A stretch of DNA of 64,000 nucleotides from JAEUTH01 sp039931675 (GCA_039931675.1 JBDTRM010000275.1:15726-79725); one strand, 5' to 3'. Shown: positions 1 to 9,943, counted from the first letter of the stretch. Notes: a model not told the origin generated them from the letters alone. Made by a program: numbers and translations.

Positions 1-49
1 CGATTTTTGACTTACGATTTACGATTGATAAATCAATCTGTGATAAATT

Positions 50-79
50 AAAACCTCTCTTAACGGGAGGTTTTTTTTG
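50..79 (+). terminator. Rho-independent terminator of a gene to the left of the window
   Basis: AAACCTC and GAGGTTT form a 7-bp stem around a short loop, followed by a run of eight T on the plus strand. It probably ends a plus-strand transcript whose gene lies before base 1. Confidence 0.7.
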
Positions 80-198
80 TTTTATTTCAAAGTGGAAGGT
101 TGACAACATCAAACCCAAACGAGTGGATCCGCTTGACGGATTTTTCTATGTTCCCGAATGATATTAATAAAAAAAGGTGGAGGTATCGGAAATGGGAA

Positions 199-482
199 CG
201 AGGTACAAGCCTCAAGTGTTCGAAACCCTATACAAACCCTATTGTTATTGAATAAAAATCCCGTAGGGATGACCTTTTGGTAGAAAGAAAAACCGAGAAC
301 AAGCAAAAATCCCGTGGGGATGACCTTATAATATGCGGATTAACAAAAGGTCGTTCTGATGGAACTAATGCAATGCCGATGTATTTTCACTACCAAAAGG
401 TAGTCCCGCTGGGACTTTCAAACGTTTCGAACACTTGTGGCTTCAAGCTCGCACCAGCCAGGGTATTTGCCCGGGTTGGTAG
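199..482. repeat. Non-coding island of nested short palindromes
   Basis: Bases 80-645 hold no convincing gene. Three copies of a small palindrome of the form TCCCGYNGGGA occur at about 258-284, 305-325 and 391-419, two with an adjoining CCTTTTGGTA block in opposite orientations. They are framed by an inverted repeat, AAGTGTTCGAAAC at 214-226 and its complement at 424-436, whose similarity extends outward with mismatches. A further imperfect hairpin, CCAGCCAGGG against CCCGGGTTGG, lies at 458-482. Short reading frames crossing the island follow the repeat and look spurious. It resembles the REP-like clusters common between Bacteroidota genes. Confidence 0.6.
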
Positions 483-645
483 GAAAAAGATTTAAAAACA
501 ATGTTGATAAAAAAGGGTTGTTTTATTTCAGAAAAGTGCAAGGAAAGCGATTTAAGGTCAGAAATTATATTAAAGTTACTCCACCTATGAAAAAAGAATG
601 AAGGTTCCGTTAATGCAAAGACGCTGACAAACGCTTGCCCGCGTC

Positions 646-1194
646 TTAATCTTTCGGCTCCGGTGAAACTCTTTTAGAAATCACAAGCATACCGTTCCTC
701 CTATTGCCTACGTAATATTTTATTTTTGAAGAGCTTACTTTGATGTCATATTCATCATTGCGGAAGCAAAAAAAAGATTCGCCCTTTTTTGGCGCACCGT
801 TGCATTCAACGGCCACGAATTGGTTTTTCTCAAGTGGTGTTTTATATTGAGAGGCAAGGTTATCATCGCTGTTGCATACAGTTATAAATGCTATGGCCGC
901 TACAGTACTATCATCCCTAATCGAGTAAATTAATCTTTCTGTATATTCCTCCTGTGCTTTGATAAGCCGTCTTTGATAAATAAAATTAGTGCCCTCTCTT
1001 TCTAATTCCCTCTTTTCAAAGTTGAAACCGAAAACAATTTTATCGTGATTAAACTCTGAAAAGCTCATTTCAAACCACGACATTAATCGCGACAAGGTTG
1101 GAAAAGCACTATTGTCCTTAGACCACATTACCTGGGAAAATGTTTTACTTAATGGAAGAGAGCAAAGCAATAATAGAATAAGTGTCTTTTTCAT
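646..1194 (-). CDS. Hypothetical secreted protein, 182 aa
   Basis: The product begins with a clear Sec signal peptide (Met-Lys-Lys, a leucine-rich core, then Ser-Gln near residues 20-21), so it is probably exported. The mature part is mixed alpha/beta in character, with two cysteines in VECNGAP and FFCFRND and a basic C-terminal stretch containing YVGNRRNGM. I recognise no family. It stands alone, in the same direction as the large surface-protein gene upstream. The start is the first ATG before the signal peptide. The gene itself is likely real; its function is unknown. Confidence 0.6.
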   Translation of the reverse strand: MKKTLILLLLCSLPLSKTFSQVMWSKDNSAFPTLSRLMSWFEMSFSEFNHDKIVFGFNFEKRELEREGTNFIYQRRLIKAQEEYTERLIYSIRDDSTVAAIAFITVCNSDDNLASQYKTPLEKNQFVAVECNGAPKKGESFFCFRNDEYDIKVSSSKIKYYVGNRRNGMLVISKRVSPEPKD

Positions 1195-1337
1195 TCTCTG
1201 GTTGATTGATGTAAATTCTTTTAGATAAGGAGTTGCAGGTTTATAAGCAACATTTTTGCCATTTGGGTGACACTTCGTGAAGATTGTTTTTTAATAAAGG
1301 ATGTATAAATGCAAAATTAGAATTTATAATTAACCGC

Positions 1338-3713
1338 TCACCTCACCAACGTAACCACCCCCGTCTTACGATACTCATCAGGAGTATCATACCCTGTAAA
1401 CTTAAGCACATAAAAGTAAGTTCCCTGCACGCAGTCTTTGCCCTGCAGCTTGCCGTTCCATGAGGCGGTTTCATCGGTTGATTCAAAAACTTTTTGTCCC
1501 CATCGGTTAAAAACAAGCAATGAATAATCGCGAACGAAAACTATAATTGGTTTCCATGTTTCATTAACGGCATCGTCATTTGGTGTAAATGCATTGGGTA
1601 TAAAAACCTGTGGCGATTGCAATAGTTCTATTTCATTACTCCAGCTATCTGCGTTCATGCTTCCGGCACCTTCCACAGCTCTTATCTTATAAAAAAACTC
1701 GCCACCGGTTACGTCTAAGTCTTTATCAACATATACGGTATCAGTGATTACAGCAAGCAATTCAAATTCTGATAATGGATCTTTTTTGCGATAGACTACA
1801 TAGCGGTTAACACCACCGTTCCATGTTTCATAACGTGACCAGTTAATTGTATTTACGAAAGGTGCGCTTAATCCGTTTAATAAAACAGTGGTGGCAATAT
1901 TACTTTCAGGACTCAGGTTGCTGCAATAATCTTCGTTGGTCATTTTATAGGTGTAGCTGTACAAATCAGTTTGCACATCATAATCGGTAATATTGTCTTG
2001 CGCCTTATGAAACAACGTTTGCCATAAATTAAACTGCCCTGCAACAGAGTTTTCTTTTTTATAAATATACAACGTACTGAAAGGTCCATCGGCAAAATGC
2101 TGCCAGGTTATTCCAATTTTATTTGCGGCATTAACGGTGGCAGTGGCCATATAATTTGTTTTTGTATTAATCTGCGATAGCGTACAAATGGTATCGCTTG
2201 TTGTACCTGCATCCTGGCAAACATTTACAGTTTTTATATAGTAGCAATAATCGGTAACGGTATTATTGGCGGCATTGCTATCCACGTAAGCAATCTGCAA
2301 TTGATCATATATGGTATCAGTTAATACATAAGGTGAGCCATTAGTACTTTTATAAATTAAATAATAAGAGAAGAATTGCGAAGGTGGATTAAGATTTCCC
2401 CAATACAAACGCAATGCATCATTACCGAGAAATTCAGTGCACAATAAATTCGGGGGATCAATGGCGGGCGGATTCTTAACAAGAATATTAAAGTCAAAAT
2501 ATTTTGTTTTGGGTAAGGGGCAGCCGTTATCAGTCACAGTTATCCGCACGTGATAAGGATTGGCTGATGATTGTGCACAGGTAGGTTTCCAGCAAAAAGT
2601 TGTAGTAACATTTCTTAATCCTGATAAATCATTTACTGTGGCATAAGGCCCGCTGATGGTACCTCCCGGAAAAACATCGCCCGAATGGGTGATGAATAAT
2701 GAATCTTTAGGATCGGTTGCAGTTATATTAACGCAAACCGAATCGGTTGCATAAAGCACATAAGCTGAAGTACTTGAAAGCGGAACGCTTGATACAACAG
2801 TTGGCAGAATATTGCCGCTACATACTATTACTACAAATTCTAACTCGCGCCTTACCAAACCTATCTGTACACCATTGCGCCACTCTTTCATTTCCACAGC
2901 CATGGCAAATAAACCGGTGCTGAGAGGAACTGCGGTCATTTTTCCTGTTAAAGGATCTATACCAAGTGTTGGATTACCATCTATAATATTGGCAACACTA
3001 TAACCCGGTGCCCAGCCCACATTATAATAAGGAGCAGGGGCGGGAATAAGGTTGCCTGCACCCGGACCAGATGCTGAATAGGGATTAGGATTGCTGCTAC
3101 TGGTATGACCTCCGGCAAGAGGTGCATCAAAGCTGAATGAAAGCGAATCGCCATCGGTATCCCAACCACCAAAATTATAATTGAATAACTGATCCTGGCA
3201 CATGTAAGGTAATGGCGCATTTAAAAAAACCGGGGACGAATTATGCAATGCCGGGTTGGCTATTTCGAGGTAAAAACCCATACCCTCAGCGCTTGGGTTT
3301 GCAATATTTATAACAGTGATATTGCGGCAGCAGCGTTCCCATATTAAATAATATCCATGCGGGTTGTCGGGAATAGTAACTGTTTGAATATAGGTTCCTT
3401 GTTCAACACAAACATTGGGAGGGTCTGAGCATAAATTTCCCGCATAGTGTAAAGTGGTAATTGTGCCGAGGTTCATTACAAAAGATGTTTGAAGCACATT
3501 GGTTACCTTATCGTAAACACCTATATTGATGGATTGATCAAACTGCGCCCCATTGGTCGCCCAACAATCGCGAAACATTTTCATAGTTACCTCGAAATTA
3601 TTATTTGGGCCGATCCATTTGCAGGTAAAATCACCTCCAACGATATGAAAAGCCTCTGACTGCTGTTGCAGCGCAAAGAAGAAAACATATAATAAGAGTA
3701 AATTTTTTTTCAT
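1338..3713 (-). CDS. Large secreted protein with gliding-type (CHU_C) C-terminal domain
   Basis: This 791-residue protein starts with a signal peptide ending near SEAFH. The N-terminal ~300 residues are cysteine-containing with a repeated aromatic pattern (GGDFTCKW, WERCCRN). The middle (about 420-690) looks like fibronectin-III/Ig-type beta sandwiches. The last ~90 residues carry the gliding-motility-associated C-terminal signature: PNAFTPNDDAVNE, a VFNRWGQKVF block and a final TGVVTLVR. In known Bacteroidota proteins this domain directs export by the T9SS (type B sorting) and cell-surface attachment. It is divergent from rlmD. An adhesin or other surface role is inferred; the ligand is unknown. 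Confidence 0.85.
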   Translation of the reverse strand: MKKNLLLLYVFFFALQQQSEAFHIVGGDFTCKWIGPNNNFEVTMKMFRDCWATNGAQFDQSINIGVYDKVTNVLQTSFVMNLGTITTLHYAGNLCSDPPNVCVEQGTYIQTVTIPDNPHGYYLIWERCCRNITVINIANPSAEGMGFYLEIANPALHNSSPVFLNAPLPYMCQDQLFNYNFGGWDTDGDSLSFSFDAPLAGGHTSSSNPNPYSASGPGAGNLIPAPAPYYNVGWAPGYSVANIIDGNPTLGIDPLTGKMTAVPLSTGLFAMAVEMKEWRNGVQIGLVRRELEFVVIVCSGNILPTVVSSVPLSSTSAYVLYATDSVCVNITATDPKDSLFITHSGDVFPGGTISGPYATVNDLSGLRNVTTTFCWKPTCAQSSANPYHVRITVTDNGCPLPKTKYFDFNILVKNPPAIDPPNLLCTEFLGNDALRLYWGNLNPPSQFFSYYLIYKSTNGSPYVLTDTIYDQLQIAYVDSNAANNTVTDYCYYIKTVNVCQDAGTTSDTICTLSQINTKTNYMATATVNAANKIGITWQHFADGPFSTLYIYKKENSVAGQFNLWQTLFHKAQDNITDYDVQTDLYSYTYKMTNEDYCSNLSPESNIATTVLLNGLSAPFVNTINWSRYETWNGGVNRYVVYRKKDPLSEFELLAVITDTVYVDKDLDVTGGEFFYKIRAVEGAGSMNADSWSNEIELLQSPQVFIPNAFTPNDDAVNETWKPIIVFVRDYSLLVFNRWGQKVFESTDETASWNGKLQGKDCVQGTYFYVLKFTGYDTPDEYRKTGVVTLVR

Positions 3714-3871
3714 TAAATGAAGTTGTAATTCTTTTCAATGCACGGTGAATTCAATTTCTACCTTCGCGCGCTTAAACATAACGGTTAAATAATGGTGTTG
3801 TTTTATGAGTGCTTATGAAACTGAACACGAAATTACAAATCTTGTTGGAATAACAATAAGCGAAAATAGCG

Positions 3872-5263
3872 ATGAATAAAAAGGTGATTGAAAATTTACA
3901 AGTGATAGACATAGCAGACGAAGGTCGCGCTGTTGCAAAACATGAGCAAATGGTTGTGTTTATTGATGCTGCTGTGCCAGGTGATGTGGCTGATGTGGAG
4001 ATTTACAAGCAGAAAAAATCGTATGCCGAAGGGCGCATCATAAAACTCGTAAAACCTTCTGAGCACCGCACTGAGCCCTTCTGTTCTCACTTTGGGGTGT
4101 GCGGAGGATGCAAATGGCAATACATGGATTACAAAATGCAATTGCATTACAAACAGAAGCAGGTGTCTGAAGCCATGAAACGCATTGCAAAAATTGAGAA
4201 CCCTGTCCTCTCTCCTATTATCGGTTCAGTGAACGAAACTTTTTATCGTAACAAATTGGAGTTTACGTTTTCTAATAAACGTTGGCTTACAGTTGATGAT
4301 ATGAAAAAAGGCGTGAATGATTTGGAACCTGCCCTTGGCTATCACATACCGGGGCGATATGATAAAGTGCTGCCCATTGAAAAATGTTATCTGCAGGATG
4401 ACCTCAGCAATCAAATCAGGAATTTTGTTTTTCAATACTGTATGAAAAACAATTTCACTTTTTTCGATTTGAAAAAACAGGAAGGCATGATGCGCAACAT
4501 GATCATTCGTAATACCACGCTTGGCGAATGGATGGTGATCATGATCTTTAAAGAAGATGATAAAGGAAAACGTGAAAGCTTATTGAATGCATTGAAAGAA
4601 AATTTCCCACAGATAACTTCGCTCATGTATAACATCAATCAAAAAAGAAATGATAGTATTTATGATCTTGATTTTACACTTCACAGTGGCAAGCCTTTCA
4701 TCACTGAGCAAATGGAAGATCTGAAATTCCGCATAGGGCCAAAATCTTTTTTTCAAACCAATTCTATACAGGCATTGGAGCTATATAAAGTGGCAAGAGA
4801 TTATGCACAGCTTACCGGTGAAGAAATAGTTTATGATTTATACACAGGTACAGGAACTATTGCAAATTTTGTAGCGCGTAATGCTTCTAAAGTTGTTGGT
4901 GTTGAATATGTAGCAGAAGCAATTGAAGATGCAAAAATAAATTCGCAAGAGAATAACATCAGCAACACATCGTTTTATGCAGGTGATATGAAAGATATGC
5001 TCACCACTTCATTTTATGAAACTAACGGATACCCTGATGTTATTATCACCGATCCTCCACGAGCAGGCATGCACGAAAAAGTTGTTGCCATGCTCAATCA
5101 GTCAAATGCAAAACGAATAGTATATGTAAGCTGCAATGCTGCCACCCAGGCCCGCGACCTGGCATTGATGGCAGAAAAATATGTTGTAACAAAAATTCAA
5201 CCTGTTGATATGTTTCCGCATACGCATCATGTGGAGAATGTGGTGTTGCTGGAATTGAAGTAA
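3872..5263 (+). CDS. rlmD: 23S rRNA (uracil-C5)-methyltransferase, RlmD/TrmA family
   Basis: Transfers a methyl group from SAM to C5 of a uracil in RNA; in this subfamily usually U1939 of 23S rRNA. An N-terminal TRAM-like RNA-binding domain (about 1-60) is followed by three iron-sulfur cysteines in C-x5-C-x2-C spacing (C71, C77, C80) and a likely fourth at C172. The SAM-binding loop DLYTGTGT is at 322-329, DPPR at 394-397, the catalytic nucleophile C421 in YVSCNA, and the general-base glutamate E455 in HHVENV. The length of 463 is normal. Assignment to rlmD rather than a paralogue of other uracil specificity rests on the 4Fe-4S cysteines and is not fully certain. Confidence 0.9.
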   Translation: MNKKVIENLQVIDIADEGRAVAKHEQMVVFIDAAVPGDVADVEIYKQKKSYAEGRIIKLVKPSEHRTEPFCSHFGVCGGCKWQYMDYKMQLHYKQKQVSEAMKRIAKIENPVLSPIIGSVNETFYRNKLEFTFSNKRWLTVDDMKKGVNDLEPALGYHIPGRYDKVLPIEKCYLQDDLSNQIRNFVFQYCMKNNFTFFDLKKQEGMMRNMIIRNTTLGEWMVIMIFKEDDKGKRESLLNALKENFPQITSLMYNINQKRNDSIYDLDFTLHSGKPFITEQMEDLKFRIGPKSFFQTNSIQALELYKVARDYAQLTGEEIVYDLYTGTGTIANFVARNASKVVGVEYVAEAIEDAKINSQENNISNTSFYAGDMKDMLTTSFYETNGYPDVIITDPPRAGMHEKVVAMLNQSNAKRIVYVSCNAATQARDLALMAEKYVVTKIQPVDMFPHTHHVENVVLLELK

Positions 5264-5307
5264 CGTGGGATAGCATCCCGCCCCCTATAAATGAATTATT
5301 CTCGCGC

Positions 5308-5367
5308 AACTTTCGGAAAGTTGAAGGAACTTTCCGAAAGTAAAATCAGTCCGAAAGTAAAATCAGT
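5308..5367. repeat. 35-base palindromic repeat plus tandem 17-base repeat
   Basis: AACTTTCGGAAAGTT, the spacer GAAGG, and AACTTTCCGAAAGT form a near-perfect inverted repeat at 5308-5341, and each arm is itself close to palindromic. The unit CCGAAAGTAAAATCAGT then occurs twice in tandem (5334-5350 and 5351-5367). The 35-base core recurs identically at 25350-25384, and one half recurs near 62301. It lies just upstream of the NlpC/P60 gene and could form a hairpin in its leader. Confidence 0.8.
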
Positions 5368-5379
5368 GACAAACAAAAC

Positions 5380-5892
5380 ATGTCTCTAAAAATTAAACTC
5401 TCATTCATCTTCCTGTTATGCTGCTTCTGCAAGTTGTATGCACAGCAAGCCAATGCTGACAGTTTAAAACAATATGAGCTGTGTTATTATTCACAGTGCT
5501 TTGGGTTTCCTGTTACTGCTATTAATAACGACCGGTTGTTTGATTGCATTGATTTATGGACCGGCACCAAATACAAACTTGCAGGTAGTGATCTGGATGG
5601 TATTGACTGCTCGCGCTTTGCAATGATGGTTTACAATTATGCTTATGGTAAAACAATTGATGGCACAGCAGATGAACTTTATAAAAAATGCAGGCATATT
5701 GATAAAGATGAATTAGAACAAGGCAATCTCGTTTTCTTTAAAACATCAAAACGCAGAATTTCACATGTGGGTGTATATTTAGGTGATAACAAATTTGCTC
5801 ATTCAAGTTCAAGCAACGGAATTATCATCAGCGATCTTGATGAGCCTTACTATAAAAAATATTTTGCAGGAGGCGGTGTTGTTGAAAATTAA
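5380..5892 (+). CDS. NlpC/P60-family cell-wall hydrolase, secreted
   Basis: Members of this family are cysteine endopeptidases that cut peptidoglycan stem peptides. The 170-residue product has a signal peptide (about 1-22, ending YAQQ) and a single C-terminal NlpC/P60 domain. The catalytic cysteine is C77 in DGIDCSRF, the histidine H129 in ISHVGVYL and the third polar residue H141 in FAHSSSS. The linker between signal and domain is short and there is no SH3 or LysM module, typical of the small Bacteroidota versions. It follows rlmD with a palindromic repeat between them, so co-transcription is uncertain. It acts in the periplasm or at the outer membrane. Confidence 0.88.
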   Translation: MSLKIKLSFIFLLCCFCKLYAQQANADSLKQYELCYYSQCFGFPVTAINNDRLFDCIDLWTGTKYKLAGSDLDGIDCSRFAMMVYNYAYGKTIDGTADELYKKCRHIDKDELEQGNLVFFKTSKRRISHVGVYLGDNKFAHSSSSNGIIISDLDEPYYKKYFAGGGVVEN

Positions 5893-5917
5893 AAGTTGAT
5901 AGTCTGCATAACAAACT

Positions 5918-6115
5918 TTGATAATTATATTTGAAACGGGATAAATTTATCCAACTGATTTAACCTTAAATTGCATTTCAAACCTTAGTAGAAGATGATA
6001 GGATAGACATCAAAACCTTATTACCTTATTTTTATTATCGAATTGAAATAAGGGTAATAAGGTCAGCTTAACAGTCTGCACTTTTCTACTAAGGTTTCAG
6101 AAAAAATTAAGGTTT
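5918..6115. repeat. ~190-base nested-palindrome element, copy 1
   Basis: This gene-free gap holds a nested inverted repeat: outer arms AAACCTTAGTAGAA (5980-5993) and TTCTACTAAGGTTT (6084-6097); inner arms CCTTATTACCTTATTT (6016-6031) and AAATAAGGGTAATAAGG (6046-6062, one extra G); and a third weak pair AACCTTAA (5962-5969) and TTAAGGTT (6107-6114). The flank with GGGATAAATT is shared with a second copy at 14920-15088 in the same orientation. No open frame is present. It could be a MITE-like element or a structured RNA. Confidence 0.8.
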
Positions 6116-6210
6116 TTTATTCTGATATTATGTACTTATTTATTCCGTTCGCGGCATAAAATAAATATAACCTGTTCAATTTTATACTTTCGCTTTCGTT
6201 ATCCAATTAC

Positions 6211-8505
6211 ATGACCTGTACTAGACTACGTTTTATTTCATTACTGTTTTTTATCATTCCTTCACTGGCCTATTCGCAAAGTGTTGGTTTGGTCTTAAGT
6301 GGTGGCGGTGCGCGTGCGCTTGCACACATAGGTGTAATAAAGGCGTTAGAAGAAAATCATGTACCCATTGATTACATAACAGGCACGAGCATGGGCGCAT
6401 TAATAGGCAGCATGTATGCAACAGGACTATCGGCAGACCAGATGGAAAAAATTGTAACAAGCGATGATTTTATACAACGCGCCAAAGGAAGAATAAGCGA
6501 TGATTTTCAATATTTTTATAACAGGAAAGATCCAGATGCAGGATGGGTGACGATAAAATTTTCTTATGACTCAACGCTTAAAATACGTTTGCCCGAAAGT
6601 GCAATCAACTCTGTGCTGATTGATTACACATTAATGGAAAGTTATGCACCTGCTATTGCAAAAGCCAATTGCAATTTCGATTCACTCATGGTGCCATTCA
6701 GGTGTGTGGCTGCTGATATTAAAAACCGCGAAGCTGTAGTTTTTTCAGGCGATGACCTTGCGCGTGCTGTGCGTTCATCAATGGCATTTCCGTTTTATTT
6801 AACCCCGGTGGCAGTTGATAACCGTATTATGTTTGATGGTGGATTGTATAACAACTTTCCGTGTGATGTGATGCTCCACGAATTTCATCCCGATATTATT
6901 ATCGGCAGCAGTGTGGGTAACAGTACCGAAGTGGTGTATGAAGATAATATTTTATCGCAGGTGCGCACCATGATTGTGCAGCAGGCCACTCAATATAAAG
7001 TGCCGCGCGAAACTGATTTTCTCATCGTACCGGGCAATGCCTTTATCGGTGTATTTGATTTTTCGGATGCACAGCAAGCAATTGACTCCGGCTACAATGC
7101 AACCATCAAACAAATGAATATCATTAAAAAAGCAATTAAACGCGATGTGAGCATAGATGAAATCACCCGCAGGCGGGCAGCTTTTTTTGATCACCAGGTG
7201 CCCGTGATGGTTGATAAAATTTCTGTAAACGGTTTGAACAAAGAACAACGCATTTATGTAGAACGAATACTCAAACCAAAACATGGTCCTATGTTTCCTT
7301 ATGCCTTCAAGAAAAATTATTTCAGGTTAGTGGCCGATGATAATATCCGGGCAGTGTTTCCAAAATTAATTTACAACACAGAAACAAAATTTTATGACCT
7401 GATGGTGGACATAAAGCGCGAAAAAGATCTGCATGTTGACTTTGGCGGTGATTTTTCTTCGCGACCAATCAATACTGCTTTTATAGGTTTGCAATATAAC
7501 CTGCTGAGTAAACAATCATATCGTTTTTATGCCAATACCTATCTCGGTAAATTATACAATTCAGCGCATGCTGATATACGAATTGATTTTCCCGGGCGCA
7601 CTTCTTTTTATGTGCAGCCATCATTTACTTACAACAGCTTCAATTATTATAAAAGCAGTAATGGTTTCCGGGAAGATATAAAACCGCCCTATCTTATACA
7701 GAATGATTTAAAAGCAGGTGCTTTTGCAGGCATCCCTTCGCGTTTATCGGGTAAGTTATATGCCGAGGGTGCATATTTTGAATTGAATGAAAAGTATTAT
7801 CAAACGCGACAGTTTTTGGAAAGCGATACTACCGATCGTACCTCCTTTCCCGGTTTTACTTATGGATTAAATTATGAACGCAACACGCTCAACCGTAAAA
7901 TGTATGCCAACAAAGGTTCATTCATTGCATTCTATTCACGCTATGTTGACGGGCATGAGCATACAATACCCGGCAGCACCTCATTAAATAGCGATACCAT
8001 TAATCAACACCACAACTGGTTGCAGTTTAAATTTTTGTGGGAAAATTATTTTGCAAAAGCAGGTCCTGTTAAGTTTGGTTTTTACATTGACCTTGTTGGC
8101 AGCACACAACAATTTTTCGCCAACTACACAGCAAGCATTTTAGCTGCGCCTGCATTTCAACCTATACCCGAAACCAAGGCTGTTTTCTTACCGCAATATC
8201 ATTGTTACACTTATGGCGGTGCAGGATTAAAAACAGTTTATACACCTTTCACTAACTTCGATCTGCGATTAGAAGGTTACCTGTTCCAACCTTATGAAGA
8301 AATATTGCCGGGCGAAAATAATGATGCACCCACCTTTGGCGAACCATTTGCAAAACGTTATTTCATAGGTGCTTTCAATGCCGTCTATCACACACCGGTG
8401 GGTCCAATCAGTCTTGGTTTAAACTATTATGAAAATTTTGATAAGCCGCTTGCTTTTATTTTTCATTTCGGATACATTATTTTTAATAAGAAGGCGCTGG
8501 ATTGA
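6211..8505 (+). CDS. Patatin-like phospholipase with outer-membrane beta barrel (type Vd-like)
   Basis: A 764-residue protein with a signal peptide (about 1-23, ending AYSQ). The patatin domain follows at about 24-310: oxyanion-hole GGGAR at 31-35, nucleophile elbow GTSMG with Ser60, and catalytic Asp in FDGGLYNNFP near 208. A POTRA-like segment lies at about 318-400 (VDKISVNGLNKEQRIYVERIL), and the last ~340 residues have the alternating aromatic pattern and terminal strand of a BamA/Omp85-type 16-strand barrel. This order matches PlpD-type esterases. It probably acts as a lipase or phospholipase held at or passed through the outer membrane. Substrate and orientation are inference. Confidence 0.9.
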   Translation: MTCTRLRFISLLFFIIPSLAYSQSVGLVLSGGGARALAHIGVIKALEENHVPIDYITGTSMGALIGSMYATGLSADQMEKIVTSDDFIQRAKGRISDDFQYFYNRKDPDAGWVTIKFSYDSTLKIRLPESAINSVLIDYTLMESYAPAIAKANCNFDSLMVPFRCVAADIKNREAVVFSGDDLARAVRSSMAFPFYLTPVAVDNRIMFDGGLYNNFPCDVMLHEFHPDIIIGSSVGNSTEVVYEDNILSQVRTMIVQQATQYKVPRETDFLIVPGNAFIGVFDFSDAQQAIDSGYNATIKQMNIIKKAIKRDVSIDEITRRRAAFFDHQVPVMVDKISVNGLNKEQRIYVERILKPKHGPMFPYAFKKNYFRLVADDNIRAVFPKLIYNTETKFYDLMVDIKREKDLHVDFGGDFSSRPINTAFIGLQYNLLSKQSYRFYANTYLGKLYNSAHADIRIDFPGRTSFYVQPSFTYNSFNYYKSSNGFREDIKPPYLIQNDLKAGAFAGIPSRLSGKLYAEGAYFELNEKYYQTRQFLESDTTDRTSFPGFTYGLNYERNTLNRKMYANKGSFIAFYSRYVDGHEHTIPGSTSLNSDTINQHHNWLQFKFLWENYFAKAGPVKFGFYIDLVGSTQQFFANYTASILAAPAFQPIPETKAVFLPQYHCYTYGGAGLKTVYTPFTNFDLRLEGYLFQPYEEILPGENNDAPTFGEPFAKRYFIGAFNAVYHTPVGPISLGLNYYENFDKPLAFIFHFGYIIFNKKALD

Positions 8506-8579
8506 GTTATTTACAAAACCATAATATAGGTGCCAGGTTTGAAACATATAGGAACATAGAGCACATAGAAAAAAGCGGG

Positions 8580-8891
8580 TTAGTCCTGAAGTTTAAAAGG
8601 TGTCCATTTGTCTTTTGCCGTTGCTCTTTGAGCTCCAACTCCCAATGGCATTTCAAACAGATCATTAATTGTTGGATCTAATTCTGTTGCCTCCTTTAAT
8701 GAAATTATTTTTGCATTTGCTTCAGAATGATTGTCTCTGCATAAGAATTGCCATTCACCTTCTGAGCCATGAAATGCAAATAGAATAGGTCTTTCGTTAT
8801 TGAGAACATGGTCACAAGTAAAACAAGCTGTATTCTTTGGTTCGTTAAACCTGAAATTGGCTTCGCCCTTTTTTTTAAAAATGTTGAACAT
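8580..8891 (-). CDS. Small uncharacterised protein, 103 aa, with a Cys pair
   Basis: The product opens MFNIFKKK and has C23-x2-C26, then a block with GSEGEWQFLC and a C-terminal block with a DPTINDLFEMPLG signature. Short proteins with a cysteine pair, a WQFLC motif and a closing acidic-to-MPLG segment form a conserved uncharacterised bacterial family, but I cannot give the accession. There is no signal peptide or membrane segment, so it is probably cytoplasmic. It is the first minus-strand gene of the accessory region and has no copy of the punctuating element beside it. Confidence 0.65.
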   Translation of the reverse strand: MFNIFKKKGEANFRFNEPKNTACFTCDHVLNNERPILFAFHGSEGEWQFLCRDNHSEANAKIISLKEATELDPTINDLFEMPLGVGAQRATAKDKWTPFKLQD

Positions 8892-8977
8892 GTATTAATG
8901 TTTGTTGTTGCCTTATTATACATTAACGATGAATAAACTTTTTATCCTGAAATATCGGGAGTGTATTTTATTGTTCT

Positions 8978-9943
8978 TCATCTTTTGTCAATTAGCTTGT
9001 CCAGGTCTTCAATAAGTTCATCCTTTTTTGTCAGATAAATTAATGTCCTTTCTTTGGATTGCTCTTTAATGTAATACCAAAAATAAATAGATATTTCATC
9101 TTCACTGATACTCTCCATTTTGAATGGTTCGTAATAGCCGTTGGTGCTAAGTATTATTTGTCTTTTCGAAACAATTGGTTTGTTGTATTGATAGATGTAG
9201 AAGAATGAACTGTCTGTATCAAAAACAATGGCCGAAGAATTGCCAAATTTTTTAATATCATAAATGTTATTCAGATTTATTAAAGTTGTGTCAGCTTTAT
9301 GGTCGCCTCTAAGGAATAAGTGAAATTTATTGTCCTGCCAATAATATGAAATTCCGTATTTAAAATCCTTGTCAGGTCTTTCAATTTTTAGTTTAATCAC
9401 TTGCTTCAGTGATTCGCTATTTGGTTTGCTTAGTTGCTCTTTGATAAAGGTTGTGTCAATAGAATTTATTTTCCATTGACAATAATTTAGTTTATATTCA
9501 ATTTGTTTCTGTGATGTTTTGATTGAAGAAACATTTTTAATTGCATATTCCAATAGTTTTAAAGTTGAAAGAACGTCAAATATTCTGCTTACCTGTCTGA
9601 CAACTATTGCATTTTCTTTTAAGAAATTTTTTTTCTTGTCATCTCTCCAGATATATTGAATTCCTCCCTTATCGTACGAAATGAAATAGTCAGGATCACA
9701 GTTTGCTGTATAGTGATGATTAAAGTCTAAAAATATTTGATTTGAATAATTTAAATCTTTTGCAAGTTTTTCGGCAAGCTGCCCGATGATAAAGGCTTTG
9801 TTTATTTCTTCATATTCAAAACCGGTTTTAACTCTGACTTCAATATTTCCGTAGTTTTTTTTCACCCAAAAGTCCTGGTGGGCAAAAGAAGTTCCACAAG
9901 CCATGATTAAAACTATTATCCATAAGTAACTATGTCGTTTCAT
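8978..9943 (-). CDS. Hypothetical exported protein, 321 aa
   Basis: The N-terminus has a basic start, a hydrophobic core (LWIIVLIMA) and a likely signal-peptidase I site after GTSFA. The mature part is rich in Lys, Asp, Tyr and Phe, has no transmembrane segment, and contains beta-strand-like blocks such as KYGISYYWQDNKFHLF and SSFFYIYQYNKPI. I recognise no family. The gene is the leftmost one preceded by the array element: the element at 10008-10057 ends about 65 bases before its ATG, with the TAnnTTTG-like box facing it. The gene is likely real; its function is unknown. Confidence 0.6.
   Translation of the reverse strand: MKRHSYLWIIVLIMACGTSFAHQDFWVKKNYGNIEVRVKTGFEYEEINKAFIIGQLAEKLAKDLNYSNQIFLDFNHHYTANCDPDYFISYDKGGIQYIWRDDKKKNFLKENAIVVRQVSRIFDVLSTLKLLEYAIKNVSSIKTSQKQIEYKLNYCQWKINSIDTTFIKEQLSKPNSESLKQVIKLKIERPDKDFKYGISYYWQDNKFHLFLRGDHKADTTLINLNNIYDIKKFGNSSAIVFDTDSSFFYIYQYNKPIVSKRQIILSTNGYYEPFKMESISEDEISIYFWYYIKEQSKERTLIYLTKKDELIEDLDKLIDKR

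Noticed and set aside
109..495. Reading frames in the left-edge palindrome island
   Set aside because: They run through the repeats and have no start context, signal or recognisable domain.
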